The notes beneath the pieces were generated by a model that searched no databases, was not told where the DNA came from, and saw nothing but the letters and a program-made list of their open reading frames with translations. A stretch of 64,000 bases of DNA from Micromonospora sp. RP3T. GTDB taxonomy: Bacteria > Actinomycetota > Actinomycetes > Mycobacteriales > Micromonosporaceae. The stretch is taken from the NCBI RefSeq assembly GCF_003027925.1, contig NZ_PYPS01000005.1:62001-126000 (forward strand), written 5' to 3'. Shown piece by piece: positions 1 to 8,422 of the stretch (within the stretch, counting starts at the first letter, position 1; the number at the start of each line of letters is the position of its first letter). The translations under genes and the position numbers were made by a program.

Positions 1-36
1 TCCGGCACCCGCGCCGGCGACTGAGCGGCGGCCGGC

Positions 37-876
37 TCAGCGGCTGCTGACGGTGACGTTGCCGCTGGTGGCGGTCACGTCGAGCAGCAGGGACGCGCCG
101 GGGTCGTTCGACACCCGCACGTCGGTGTCGCCGGATTTCGCGTCGGCCCGCACCCGGTACCGGCCGGCCGGCACGGCGAGGTCGACGTTCCCGCTGCTGG
201 CGTGCAGCCGGACCGGGGCCGGCTGGTCCAGCTCGACGGTCAGGTTGCCCGAGGTCGCCTCCGCGTCGACCGCGGAGGCGAGCCGACGGGCCTCGATGTC
301 GCCGGAGCTGGCCCGCAGCCGGACCGGGCCGGCCGCCTCGGTCAGCCGGATGTTGCCCGACGTGCTGGAGGCGCGGACCTCGCCGCCGGCTCCGTTGACG
401 GTCAGGTCACCGGAGCCGAGCGTGAACTCCACCGCCCCGACCTCGTTGAGGTCGACGTTGCCCGAGCCGGTGCCGCCCCGGACCGCCACGCCGGGCGGGG
501 CGGTCACCTCCCAGGCGATGCTGCACCGCTGCCCGCAGTCGGTGGGCAGCACCAACTCGTCGCCCTTGATCTCGTACCGGCTGTCCGGCTCGCCGCCCTG
601 GTAGCGGACCACGCGCTTGATCTGCACCTGGTCGACCGGGCCGGTGGCGCGCACCATGACGTCCCCGGAGCCGTCGCCGTCCACGGTGATCCGGGTGATC
701 TTCACGCGTTCGGTCTGGTCGTAGTCGAGCCGGCGGAACGAGAGGGTGTCACACCCGGCGAGCACGATGAGCGCGGCGGCCGCGGTCGCCGCCACCACCG
801 TGCGCGGGCGGGAAGTGGTGCCGCGCGGGCGGGAAGCGGTGCCGCGCGGCCGGAGCGCCGTTCGGAGCGAAGCCAT
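37..876 (-). CDS. DUF4097-type beta-helix lipoprotein
   Basis: A 279-residue secreted lipoprotein of unknown role. From the chosen ATG at 876 it has a basic N-terminus, a hydrophobic stretch and a lipobox ending VLAGC (Cys about 42), so it should be anchored to the outer face of the membrane. The rest is a run of short strands carrying recurrent SGN, SGD or SGS turns (for example GSGDLTVNG and SSGNVDLAV). This is typical of DUF4097 'adhesin-like' right-handed beta-helix proteins. An upstream in-frame start would add 17 residues with no signal character, so it was not used. The gene is divergent from recO. The fold call is confident; the function is not known. Confidence 0.8.
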   Translation of the reverse strand: MASLRTALRPRGTASRPRGTTSRPRTVVAATAAAALIVLAGCDTLSFRRLDYDQTERVKITRITVDGDGSGDVMVRATGPVDQVQIKRVVRYQGGEPDSRYEIKGDELVLPTDCGQRCSIAWEVTAPPGVAVRGGTGSGNVDLNEVGAVEFTLGSGDLTVNGAGGEVRASSTSGNIRLTEAAGPVRLRASSGDIEARRLASAVDAEATSGNLTVELDQPAPVRLHASSGNVDLAVPAGRYRVRADAKSGDTDVRVSNDPGASLLLDVTATSGNVTVSSR

Positions 877-977
877 GGCCAGCACACTAGGGCCGGCCGG
901 GTGACCGCCACATCCGGGATCGCCCACCGGTCCACCCCGAGCCGACCCTGAGATCGCACCCCGAGGAGAATGGACCG

Positions 978-1853
978 ATGGCCGGGTACCGCCGACAGCT
1001 CTACCGCGACGACGCGGTGGTGCTGCGCGTGCAGAAGCTGGGCGAGTCCGACCGGATCATCACACTGTTCACCCGCCGGCACGGCCGGTTGCGCGCGGTG
1101 GCCCGGGGCGTCCGACGCACCACCAGCAGGTTCGGCGCCCGGCTGGAGCCGTTCGGCCACGTCGACCTCCAACTCGCCGGCGACCCCAAGGGCAACCAGG
1201 GCAGCTCGCTGCACACCGTGAGCCAGGTCGAGGCGATCGAGCTGTACGGCAAGCGGTTCCTCGGCGACTACCCCCGCTACACGGCGGCCAGCGCGATCGC
1301 CGAGACCGCCGAACGGCTGACCCCGGTCGAGCGGGAGCCGTCGCTGCGGCTGTTCCAGCTCACCCTCGGCGCGATGAAGTCCCTGGCCCGCGGCGATCAC
1401 GCCACCACGCTGGTGCTCGACGCGTACCTGCTGCGCGGCATGGCGTTCGCCGGCTGGGCGCCGGCGCTGGCCGCCTGCGCGGTCTGCGGTGAACCGGGTC
1501 CGCACCGCGCGTTCTCGGTGCCGGCCGGCGGCGCCGTCTGCCCGGACTGCCGGCCGCCCGGCGCCGCCCACCCCGCGCCGGCCACGTTCGTGCTGATGTC
1601 CGCGCTGACCACCGGCGACTGGGCGTACGCCGACGCCGCCGAGAACGGCGTACGCCGGGAGTGCAGTGGGCTGGTCGCGGCGCACCTCCAGTGGCATCTG
1701 GAGCGCGCGCTACGCTCGCTGCCGCTGGTCGACCGGGGTGCCCCGGCGCCCGGCGCGGTCCCGCCGCCCGGCGGCGCGGGGCCGGGTGTGGTCCCGCCGC
1801 GCACCGGCGCCGGACCCGCCGTCGCTGGTGTGAACAGGGAGATGACCGAGTGA
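978..1853 (+). CDS. recO: DNA repair protein RecO
   Basis: RecO is a single-strand annealing and RecA-loading mediator of the RecF(O)R recombination pathway and acts in the cytoplasm. The N-terminal OB-fold begins [20 protein letters not shown], and the usual helical domain follows. Four cysteines at about residues 165-190 (CAVC ... CPDC) form the expected zinc-binding knuckle. A Gly/Pro/Ala-rich tail of about 35 residues lies beyond the conserved part and looks disordered. AGGAG lies about 10 nt before the ATG. The stop overlaps the GTG of uppS, so the two are translationally coupled. The recO-uppS order matches M. tuberculosis Rv2362c-Rv2361c. Confidence 0.95.
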   Translation: MAGYRRQLYRDDAVVLRVQKLGESDRIITLFTRRHGRLRAVARGVRRTTSRFGARLEPFGHVDLQLAGDPKGNQGSSLHTVSQVEAIELYGKRFLGDYPRYTAASAIAETAERLTPVEREPSLRLFQLTLGAMKSLARGDHATTLVLDAYLLRGMAFAGWAPALAACAVCGEPGPHRAFSVPAGGAVCPDCRPPGAAHPAPATFVLMSALTTGDWAYADAAENGVRRECSGLVAAHLQWHLERALRSLPLVDRGAPAPGAVPPPGGAGPGVVPPRTGAGPAVAGVNREMTE

Positions 1854-2662
1854 TCCGATCGACGAGTGCGCGCCGCCGCGAGCCGGTGCCGCCGACCCCG
1901 CACCCGTCCGGTGCCCGGCCGCCGGCGTTGCCGCCCGCCGCCGTGCCGAAGCACGTCGCCATCGTGATGGACGGCAACGGCCGCTGGGCCAAGGAGCGGG
2001 GGCTGCCCCGCACCAAGGGGCACGAGCAGGGCGAGCACAGCCTGTTCGACACCGTCGAGGGCGCGATCGAGATGGGCATTCCGTACCTGTCCGCGTACGC
2101 GTTCTCCACCGAGAACTGGCGTCGCTCGCCGGACGAGGTCCGCTTCCTGATGGGCTTCAACCGTGACGTCATCCGCCGCCGCCGGGACCAGCTCGTCGAC
2201 CTGGGTGTCCGGGTGGTGTGGTCGGGCCGGGCCGGGCGGCTCTGGAAGAGCGTCATCTCCGAGTTGCAGACCGCCGAGGAGATGTCGCGGGACAACTCGA
2301 CGCTGACGCTCCAGTTCTGCGTCAACTACGGCGGCCAGGCGGAGATCGCCGACGCCGCCGCCGCGATCGCCCGGGACGTCGCCGCCGGCAGGCTTCATCC
2401 GGACAAGGTCACCGAGAAGACGGTGGCGCGTTACCTCTACCACCCCGAGGTGCCCGAGGTGGACATGTTCCTGCGTCCCTCCGGCGAGCAGCGCATCTCG
2501 AACTTCCTGCTCTGGCAGACCGCGTACGCGGAGCTGGTCTACCTGGACACGCTCTGGCCCGACTTCGACCGCCGTCATCTCTGGTACGCCTGCGAGCTGT
2601 ACGCCCAGCGGGACCGCCGCTTCGGCGGCGCGCTGCCCAACCCGGTGGCCCCGGGAGTCTGA
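1850..2662 (+). CDS. uppS: Isoprenyl diphosphate synthase (UppS/decaprenyl type)
   Basis: A cis-prenyltransferase of 270 residues. It condenses isopentenyl diphosphate units into the long-chain polyprenyl diphosphate used as lipid carrier for peptidoglycan and other envelope polymers. The signature [13 protein letters not shown] is present at about residues 35-47, with Asp 40 as the catalytic/magnesium ligand. YAFSTENW and [15 protein letters not shown] are further family blocks. The open frame extends well upstream inside recO, but the GTG at 1850 overlaps the recO stop (GTGA) and leaves a normal N-terminal extension, so it was chosen. It resembles the long-chain Z-prenyl synthases of mycobacteria (Rv2361c). 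The exact chain length cannot be read from sequence. Confidence 0.95.
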   Translation: MIRSTSARRREPVPPTPHPSGARPPALPPAAVPKHVAIVMDGNGRWAKERGLPRTKGHEQGEHSLFDTVEGAIEMGIPYLSAYAFSTENWRRSPDEVRFLMGFNRDVIRRRRDQLVDLGVRVVWSGRAGRLWKSVISELQTAEEMSRDNSTLTLQFCVNYGGQAEIADAAAAIARDVAAGRLHPDKVTEKTVARYLYHPEVPEVDMFLRPSGEQRISNFLLWQTAYAELVYLDTLWPDFDRRHLWYACELYAQRDRRFGGALPNPVAPGV

Positions 2663-2729
2663 GCTCACGCTTACCGAGGCGACGCGCTGGGTACCGGTAG
2701 GGACAACAGCAAACGCGGAGGTGAACCAC

Positions 2730-2915
2730 ATGATTCAGAAGCGGATCGGGCAGTGGGCGGTCATGGCGGTCGCCGTGCCGCTGGCGGCGGCCGGCGCCCG
2801 CCGGCTCAGCCACACGCTGGAGGCCCGTCGCGGGCCGACCGGGGTGAGCCGCCTGCTGACCAAGGGCGCGGACCTGCTCCGGCCGCAGAAGGCCAAGCGG
2901 CGTCGGTTCTTCTGA
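2730..2915 (+). CDS. Small basic hypothetical protein
   Basis: A 61-residue protein with one hydrophobic stretch near the N-terminus (WAVMAVAVPLAAAGARRL) and a very basic C-terminus ending KAKRRRFF. This would fit a small membrane-associated protein. A GTG nine bases upstream is in frame, but it lies inside the GGAGGTG ribosome binding site, so the ATG at 2730 is preferred. It follows uppS by 67 nt and is closed by a clear hairpin. Function is not recognised. Confidence 0.6.
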   Translation: MIQKRIGQWAVMAVAVPLAAAGARRLSHTLEARRGPTGVSRLLTKGADLLRPQKAKRRRFF

Positions 2916-2944
2916 CCTGCCGGCCGGCGTCGGCCGGCCATCGG

Positions 2945-2980
2945 CGGAACGCCCCGCATCCGTGGGGCGTTCCGCTTTAC
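2945..2980 (+). terminator. Rho-independent terminator
   Basis: Two perfect 11-bp arms (CGGAACGCCCC at 2945-2955, complement at 2964-2974) flank an 8-nt loop and are followed by CTTTAC. It ends the recO-uppS-small protein transcript. Confidence 0.8.
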
Positions 2981-3028
2981 CATCGGCGCAGGGCGCGCCG
3001 CCGGGACGCGCCGCCACGGGGGTGGAAG

Positions 3029-3229
3029 ATGCGCGATCTCCGGTACGAGATGACGGCCGCCCTGGCCGCCGCCGACCTGGTGGAGCCGAGCCGCCGGGAG
3101 GCGGTCGCCGAGCTGTGCGCCGGCGTGGCCGAGCGGTGGTGCGCCGACCTCGGACACACCCCCACCGTCCGTTCCGGCGAGATCGGCGAGCTGGCCGCCG
3201 GTGAGCCGGCGGCGGACTGGGCCCGGTGA
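3029..3229 (+). CDS. Small conserved-looking hypothetical protein
   Basis: A 66-residue acidic, probably helical protein (MRDLRYEMTAALAAADLVEP...). GGGGGTGG lies a few bases before the ATG, and the gene starts about 50 nt after the preceding terminator. It has no membrane segment or known motif. It ends before the convergent gnd gene. Codon usage fits the genome, but its size and lack of a recognised family leave it uncertain. Confidence 0.5.
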   Translation: MRDLRYEMTAALAAADLVEPSRREAVAELCAGVAERWCADLGHTPTVRSGEIGELAAGEPAADWAR

Positions 3230-3307
3230 CCCGGCGACGGCCCCGACCCGGCGCGATCGACGCCGCGCGGTGGACCCGGGCCGCCGGCCGGGTGAGCGTG
3301 GTGGGGC

Positions 3308-4750
3308 TCAGCCCTCCACTTCGGAGCGGTCGCCGGCCCACAGGGTGTGGAACGCGCCGTCCCGGTCCACCCGGTGGTAGGTGTGCGCGCCGAAGTTGTC
3401 CCGCAGCCCCTGGATCAGCGCGGCCGGCAGCCGCTGCGCCCGCAGCGCGTCGAAGTAGGCCAGCGACGACGCGAAGGCCGGGGTCGGCACGCCCGCCCGG
3501 GCCGCGTCGGCCACCACCCGCCGCCAGGCCGGGACACCGGCGCTGACCCGGTCGGCGAACCACGGCGCGACGAGCAGCGTCGCCAGCTCCGGCTCGCCGT
3601 CGTACGCCTCCCGGATGCGGTCCAGGAAGCGGGCCCGGATGATGCAGCCGCCCCGCCAGATGGTGGCCGTGCCGCCCAGGTCGATGTTCCAGTCGTACTC
3701 CCGGCTGCCGGCGCGGATGTGGTCGAAGCCCTGCGCGTACGCGACGATCTTGCTGGCCAGCAGCGCGCGGCGCACGTCCTCGACGAACGTGTCCCGGTCC
3801 TCCACCTGCCACTTCTCGCCGGCGTCGGCGAACACGCGACGGGCCGCCTCGCGCTGGTCCGCGTGACCGGACAGCGAACGGGCGAACGTGGCCTCGGCGA
3901 TGCCGGTGATCGGGATGCCCAGGTCCAGCGCGCTCTGCACGGTCCAGCGGCCGGTGCCCTTCTGCTCGGCCTGGTCGAGCACCACGTCCACGAACGCGTG
4001 GCCGGTCGCCGCGTCGGTGTGCCCGAGCACGTCCGCGGTGATCTCGATCAGGAACGACTCCAGCTCGCCGCCGTTCCACTCCCGGAAGATGTCCGCGATC
4101 TCCGCCGGGCTCGCCGACAGGCCGGCCCGCAACAGGTCGTACGCCTCGGCGATGAGCTGCATGTCCGCGTACTCGATGCCGTTGTGCACCATCTTCACGA
4201 AGTGGCCGGCGCCGTCCGGGCCGACGTGCCGGCAGCAGGGCGCGCCCTCGACCTGCGCGGCGATCTTCTCGAAGATCGGCCCGAGCTTCTGGTAGGACTC
4301 CGCCGAGCCGCCCGGCATGATGCTCGGGCCGCGCAGCGCGCCCTCCTCGCCGCCGGAGACGCCGGTGCCGACGAAGTGCAGCCCGTGCGTGCGCAGCGCC
4401 TCCTCGCGGCGGCGGGTGTCGGCGAAGTGCGCGTTGCCGCAGTCGACGACGATGTCCCCCTCCTCCAGCAGCGGGATCAGCTCGTCGATCACGGCGTCGG
4501 TCGGCGCGCCGGCCTTCACCATCACGATCACCGCGCGGGGCCGCTCCAGCGAGGCGACGAAGTCGGCGAGCGACTCGGACGGCACGAACGTGCCCTCGTC
4601 ACCGTGCTCGGCGACCAGGCTGCGGGTCCGCTCCGGCGACCGGTTGTGCACCGCCACGGCGAAGCCGTTGCGGGCCAGGTTCCGGGCCAGGTTGCGACCC
4701 ATCACGGCCAGACCGGTGACCCCGATCTGCGCCGTCGCCTGCTCTGCCAT
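3308..4750 (-). CDS. gnd: 6-phosphogluconate dehydrogenase, decarboxylating
   Basis: A 480-residue pentose-phosphate pathway enzyme. It oxidises 6-phosphogluconate to ribulose 5-phosphate and CO2 with NADP. The N-terminal Rossmann motif GVTGLAVMGRNLARN is followed by the substrate loop GVSGGEEGALRGPSIMPGG and the catalytic segment HFVKMVHNGIEY (Lys about 183). The C-terminal helical domain has DQAEQKGTGRWT, and the end of the substrate pocket is NFGAHTYHR. An in-frame GTG four codons earlier lies within the GAGAGGTGG ribosome site, so the ATG at 4750 is used. It appears monocistronic. Confidence 0.96.
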   Translation of the reverse strand: MAEQATAQIGVTGLAVMGRNLARNLARNGFAVAVHNRSPERTRSLVAEHGDEGTFVPSESLADFVASLERPRAVIVMVKAGAPTDAVIDELIPLLEEGDIVVDCGNAHFADTRRREEALRTHGLHFVGTGVSGGEEGALRGPSIMPGGSAESYQKLGPIFEKIAAQVEGAPCCRHVGPDGAGHFVKMVHNGIEYADMQLIAEAYDLLRAGLSASPAEIADIFREWNGGELESFLIEITADVLGHTDAATGHAFVDVVLDQAEQKGTGRWTVQSALDLGIPITGIAEATFARSLSGHADQREAARRVFADAGEKWQVEDRDTFVEDVRRALLASKIVAYAQGFDHIRAGSREYDWNIDLGGTATIWRGGCIIRARFLDRIREAYDGEPELATLLVAPWFADRVSAGVPAWRRVVADAARAGVPTPAFASSLAYFDALRAQRLPAALIQGLRDNFGAHTYHRVDRDGAFHTLWAGDRSEVEG

Positions 4751-4878
4751 GCGTACCGCCACCTCTCGTCCGCGCCGCTGACCGCGGCCGTCCTCGTTAC
4801 CGTCCTGCGACCGTATCGCGGTCGTGGCGTGAGGGGATCACACCGCGACGGCGGGTGAGGAGGCGGTGGCGGCGCGTC

Positions 4879-5175
4879 TCACCCCTCGGCGAGACGCGCC
4901 TCGATGTGCGCCACCTTCGCGGTCAACGCGTCGGTCACGCCGGGACGCAGATCGGCCTTGAGCACCAGGCTGACCCGGGGCGCCTGGGCCGCGACGGTGT
5001 CGACGGCCCGCTTCACCACCGCCATCACCTCGTCCCACTCACCCTCGACGGTGGTGAACATGGCATCGGTCCGGTTCGGCAGCCCGGACTCGCGGACCAC
5101 CCGGACGGCGTCGGCGACCGGGTCGCCCACTGACTCACCCACGCCGAGCGGGGTGATGGAGAACGCGACAAGCAT
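4879..5175 (-). CDS. Thiamine-binding protein, MTH1187/YqgV family
   Basis: A 98-residue protein of the MTH1187/YqgV (DUF77) family: [22 protein letters not shown] at the N-terminus, then [16 protein letters not shown]. Members form ferredoxin-like oligomers that bind thiamine or related pyrimidines in the cytoplasm. The family assignment is by pattern. Its location about 800 bp from the TPP-riboswitch-controlled ykoEDC operon on the same strand fits a thiamine-related role. There is no TPP riboswitch directly ahead of this gene. Confidence 0.85.
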   Translation of the reverse strand: MLVAFSITPLGVGESVGDPVADAVRVVRESGLPNRTDAMFTTVEGEWDEVMAVVKRAVDTVAAQAPRVSLVLKADLRPGVTDALTAKVAHIEARLAEG

Positions 5176-5449
5176 GCCGACGATGGTGTCAGTAATTCGG
5201 GTGCGGCGTTCGGTGGCGTCGGGTTAACGTGTCGGCATGCGCAACTGACGCCCTTCCTCCGAGCCGGTCCGCCGCCGCAGATGCCGCGGACCCGTCCTGC
5301 TCCGGGCGTCCGCATCCCGTCCCGCCGCCGTCGTTCGCGGTGTCTGTCGCGGTCGGATCGCACCGGATCGCACCCGCTCGGCGCGTCCCGATACGGCGCG
5401 CCCCCGGCGCGACCGTGGTCGGCGCGCCCGACAGACAGGAGGCCCGCGG

Positions 5450-5890
5450 ATGCCCGCGAAGCGCAACCCGAAGAAGTCCCGCAAACCGTCACCGTCCCGG
5501 CCGGACGCCCAGCCGACGGACGTCGACGCGCTCGGCCGGACGCCGTCCACCCCGATGGCGCTGCTGCCCGGCGGCGCGTCGCCCAACCCGGTTGGGTCCG
5601 GTGCGGTGGTGCCGGACCGCGTGTTGCCAGGCGGCGCGCTGCCCGGTTCGCTCCGGTCCGGTCCGGTGGTGCCGGATGGAGCGTCGCCCGGTGCGCCCCT
5701 GCCCGGTGCCACGTCGTTGCCGGGCGTCGCCCTGCCGGTCGAGGGCTTGCCCGGTGCGATGCCGATCGATCCGGTGTCGCCCCGCCCGACCCCGCCGAAG
5801 GCCGCTCCCGTCGACCGCCGCGATCCCCGATCCGCAGGGCGCGGTCAGCGCGCCGGCCAGGCCCGGTTCTACGCCTTTCGGCGCAGCTGA
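5450..5890 (+). CDS. Low-complexity Gly/Pro/Ala-rich basic protein
   Basis: A 146-residue protein with three parts. The N-terminus is lysine-rich (MPAKRNPKKSRKPSPSRP). The middle, about residues 38-105, repeats LPGGA, LPGA or VVPD units. The C-terminus is basic and ends GQARFYAFRRS. ACAGGAGG lies 8 nt before the ATG, and a nested inverted repeat follows the stop. The opposite strand is also open, so the coding strand rests on the ribosome site and the defined ends. The middle looks like an expanded internal repeat and probably varies in length between strains. No function can be assigned. Confidence 0.6.
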   Translation: MPAKRNPKKSRKPSPSRPDAQPTDVDALGRTPSTPMALLPGGASPNPVGSGAVVPDRVLPGGALPGSLRSGPVVPDGASPGAPLPGATSLPGVALPVEGLPGAMPIDPVSPRPTPPKAAPVDRRDPRSAGRGQRAGQARFYAFRRS

Positions 5891-5895
5891 CTCGC

Positions 5896-5945
5896 AGATC
5901 TTGGAAGCCTCCGGCCCCTCCCGGGGCACTTTCCTTCCAAGATCT
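5896..5945 (+). terminator. Nested inverted repeat, likely terminator
   Basis: Perfect 12-bp arms AGATCTTGGAAG (5896-5907) and CTTCCAAGATCT (5934-5945) enclose a second GC hairpin, GCCCC-tccc-GGGGC. It lies 6 nt after the stop of the low-complexity gene and faces the 3' end of the ykoC-like gene, so it may serve both strands. Confidence 0.65.
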
Positions 5946-5951
5946 CCACTA

Positions 5952-5969
5952 AGCAACTTCATGATCAAC
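5952..5969 (-). repeat. B element, solitary half
   Basis: The segment CAACTTCATGATCAACGG (minus strand CCGTTGATCATGAAGTTG) is one arm of the hairpin family seen complete at 8350-8410 and 23836-23890. It lies 15 nt beyond the ykoC-like stop codon. No matching second arm is visible here. Confidence 0.6.
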
Positions 5970-5984
5970 GGGCTGCGGTGGGGG

Positions 5985-6785
5985 TCAGCCGATCAGGGGG
6001 CGGAAGGTGCCCAGGAGGATGCTCGTGGTCAGGGCGGCGCCGGCCAGCAGGGCGGCGGCGAGCACGAGCAGGGCGTCCGCGCGGGTGAAGCGCTGTCGGC
6101 GGGCCACCGTACGCGGGGTGCCCGCGTCGAAGCCCCGGGCGTCCATCGCCACGGCCAGCCGGGTGCCGCGCCGGATCGCGCCGACCAGCAGCGTGAACGC
6201 GGTGGACGCGAAGAGCCGCAGCTTGGCCACCGGGTTGCGGCCGGCGTCCACGCCCCGGGCCCGGCGGGCCATGCTGATCATCCGCCACTCCTGTTCGAGG
6301 AGCGGCACCAGCCGGAACGCGGCCAGCGCGCCGATGGCGAACCGGGCCGGCGCTTTCGCGTTCTGGATCAGCGCGTCGGCCAGTTCGGTCGGGTCCGTGG
6401 TGGCGAACACGATGATGCCGGGCAGCGCCACCGCGAGCATGCGCAGCACCAGCCCGAGCGCGGTGACCAGGACGCCCTGGGTGACCAGCACCGGCCCGGC
6501 CTCGACCAGCACCGGACCGGACCGGTCGGCGGCGAAGAGCACCAGCGTGACCAGGATGCCGACGGCGGCGGCCAGCAGCGGCCACGCCCGGCGGGCCAGC
6601 ACCCGGTAGCGGACCCCGAACAGCGGCAGCACGGCCAGCTCGACCGCGATGGCGATGGCCGGCGCGACCGGGTCCAGCGTCGCCACCAGCACGATGGTGA
6701 ACACCATCGCGGCGGCCAGCTTCGCCACCGGGTTGCGCCGGGCCAGCGGGGCGCCCGGCGTCGCCACCGGCTCCAGGTCGATCAC
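5985..6785 (-). CDS. ykoC: ECF transporter transmembrane component (EcfT/YkoC type)
   Basis: A 266-residue membrane protein, the T component of an energy-coupling-factor importer. It has five or so hydrophobic segments and the two coupling Ala-Arg-Gly motifs, ARRARG and AMDARGF, which contact the ATPases. It starts inside the end of the double ATPase gene (4-nt overlap). Being third in the TPP-riboswitch operon after ykoE and the ATPase points to thiamine or hydroxymethylpyrimidine uptake. The family is certain; the substrate is inferred from the riboswitch and the YkoE partner. Confidence 0.9.
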   Translation of the reverse strand: MIDLEPVATPGAPLARRNPVAKLAAAMVFTIVLVATLDPVAPAIAIAVELAVLPLFGVRYRVLARRAWPLLAAAVGILVTLVLFAADRSGPVLVEAGPVLVTQGVLVTALGLVLRMLAVALPGIIVFATTDPTELADALIQNAKAPARFAIGALAAFRLVPLLEQEWRMISMARRARGVDAGRNPVAKLRLFASTAFTLLVGAIRRGTRLAVAMDARGFDAGTPRTVARRQRFTRADALLVLAAALLAGAALTTSILLGTFRPLIG

Positions 6786-8326
6786 GGCGCACCCGCCCCT
6801 CGGCCCGGCGGTACCGGACGCCGCGCCGAACCGGGACGGCCCGGCACGTCGGATCCGGCCGGGCGGTCCGGCTCGTCGGATCCGGCCGGGCGGTCCGGCT
6901 CGTCGGATCCGGCCGGACGGTCCAGGGTGAGCGTCCGGTCGGCCAGCGCGGCGACGAAGTCCGCGTCGTGGGTCACCGTGACCACGCCGTGGCCGGCGTC
7001 GCGCAGCTCGGCGAGCAGGTCGACCAGTTCCCGCCAGGTGCGCCGGTCCTGGCCGAACGTGGGCTCGTCACAGATCAGCAGGCGGGGCGCGGTGGCCAGG
7101 GCGGTCGCCACGCTCAGCCGCCGCGCCTCGCCACCGGAGAGGGTGTACGGGTTGGCGCCGGCCAGCCGGTCCAGTCGCAGCCGGTGCAGCAGCGCGTCCA
7201 CGGTGGCGGTGACCGACGCCTCGGACTGCCCGGTCCGGCGCGGGCCGAGCGCCAGTTCGTCGCGGACCGTACCGGTGACGAACTGGTGCTCCGGGTCCTG
7301 GAAGACCGAGCCGATCCGGCGGGCCAGCGCCGGCGCCCGCCAGCGGTGCGGGGGAGTGCGCGCGTCCCGCCCGGCCAGTTCCGGGGCCGCGGTGACCGTG
7401 CCGGTGCCGGGGCGCAGCAGGCCGCCGAGGAGCAGCGCCATCGTGGACTTGCCGGCGCCGTTCGGGCCGAGGACGGCGAGCGCCTCGCCGGCGCGTACCC
7501 GGAGGTCGGTGGGGGCCAGCCGGGGCGGCAGGCCGAGCCGGTCGGCGGTGAGCAGCACGTCGCCGGCCGGCGCGGTGGCGTGTCGCGGCGGCACGGTGTG
7601 CCCGGGCACCCAGACCCCGGCGGCGGCCAGCGCCTCGCCGTGCGCGGCGAAGACCACGTCGGGCGGCCCGTCGGCGCGTACGCCGCCACCCGGTTCCAGC
7701 ACCACCACCCGGTCGACGAGCGGCAGCGCCTCCGCGACCCGGTGCTCCACCAGGATCAGCGTGGTGTCCGCGTCGACCGCGTCCGTGACGGCATGGCGGA
7801 TCAGCGCGGCGCCGGCCGGGTCGAGGTTGGCGGTCGGCTCGTCGAGCAGCAGCAGCCCCGGCCGCAGCGCGAGCGCCCCGGCGAGTGCCAGCCGCTGCTG
7901 CTCGCCGCCGCTGAGCGCGGCGGTCGGGCGGTCCCGGTGGTAGGGGAAGCCGACCCGGCGCAGCGCCTCGTCGACCCGGGGCCAGATCTCCTCGGCCGGC
8001 ACCCCGCGGTTCTCCAGCCCGAACGCGACGTCGTCGCCGGAGCGGGCCATCACGAGCTGGGTCTCCGGGTCCTGGAACACCACGCCGACGCGTTCGCGCG
8101 CCTTGCGCGGGTCCAGCCCGTCGATCTCGACGGTGCCCTCCTGCTCGCCGGAGTCCTCGGGCAGCAGCCCGGCCAGCGCCGCCAGCAGCGTGCTCTTGCC
8201 GGCTCCCGACGCCCCCAGCAGCAGTACCCGCTCCCCGCTCTCGACCCGCAGGTCAACCCCGCGCACCGCCCAGCGTTTCCGTCCCCCGTGCCGCCACCCG
8301 AACCCCCGCAGAACCACCCCGCTCAC
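6782..8326 (-). CDS. ykoD: ECF transporter fused double ATPase (YkoD type)
   Basis: A 514-residue protein with two complete ABC ATPase domains that energise the ECF importer. Domain 1 has Walker A GASGAGKST (about 38-46), LSGGEQQR and LLLLDEPTANLDP. Domain 2 has GPNGAGKST (about 290), LSGGEARRLSVA and LLICDEPTFGQD. Single-gene fusion of the two halves is the usual YkoD arrangement. The C-terminal 40 residues are unusual: DRPAGSDEP is repeated three times, coded by a 27-bp tandem repeat, then a Pro/Arg-rich tail. A 21-bp inverted repeat separates this gene from ykoE. Confidence 0.93.
   Translation of the reverse strand: MSGVVLRGFGWRHGGRKRWAVRGVDLRVESGERVLLLGASGAGKSTLLAALAGLLPEDSGEQEGTVEIDGLDPRKARERVGVVFQDPETQLVMARSGDDVAFGLENRGVPAEEIWPRVDEALRRVGFPYHRDRPTAALSGGEQQRLALAGALALRPGLLLLDEPTANLDPAGAALIRHAVTDAVDADTTLILVEHRVAEALPLVDRVVVLEPGGGVRADGPPDVVFAAHGEALAAAGVWVPGHTVPPRHATAPAGDVLLTADRLGLPPRLAPTDLRVRAGEALAVLGPNGAGKSTMALLLGGLLRPGTGTVTAAPELAGRDARTPPHRWRAPALARRIGSVFQDPEHQFVTGTVRDELALGPRRTGQSEASVTATVDALLHRLRLDRLAGANPYTLSGGEARRLSVATALATAPRLLICDEPTFGQDRRTWRELVDLLAELRDAGHGVVTVTHDADFVAALADRTLTLDRPAGSDEPDRPAGSDEPDRPAGSDVPGRPGSARRPVPPGRGAGAP
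6847..6924. repeat. 27-bp tandem repeat inside ykoD 3' end
   Basis: Two full copies and most of a third copy (start at 6847, 6874 and 6901) of a 27-bp unit beginning CGTCGGATCCGG. Each unit codes for nine residues on the minus strand, DRPAGSDEP, so copy number can change without breaking the frame. Confidence 0.9.
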
Positions 8327-8349
8327 CGCGCCACCCCCTCCCCAGCCTC

Positions 8350-8410
8350 GTTGATCAAGGAGTTCGCGTCCGGGAAACCGCCCGCCGCCGACGCGAACTC
8401 CTTGATCAAC
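8350..8410 (-). repeat. B element: 21-bp perfect inverted repeat between ykoE and ykoD
   Basis: Arms GTTGATCAAGGAGTTCGCGTC (8350-8370, first 20 bases shown in part by GTTGATCAAGGAGTTCGC) and its exact complement (8390-8410) surround a 19-nt GC-rich loop. It lies 12 nt past the ykoE stop and 24 nt before the ykoD start. No T-tract follows, so it could be an mRNA-stabilising or partial attenuating hairpin within the operon rather than a full terminator. Confidence 0.8.
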
Positions 8411-8422
8411 GGTGGGACCCGA

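Noticed and set aside
1..24. Possible C-terminal end (SGTRAGD then TGA) of a plus-strand gene
   Set aside because: Only seven codons are visible; no way to show that they are coding.
5236..5247. Tiny ATG-CGC-AAC-TGA reading frame resembling a leader peptide
   Set aside because: Three codons, no conserved context and no adjacent amino-acid gene.
5229..7943. 904-codon plus-strand open frame
   Set aside because: It runs opposite the ECF transporter genes and through the low-complexity gene; no motif, Ser/Arg/Pro composition typical of an antisense shadow.
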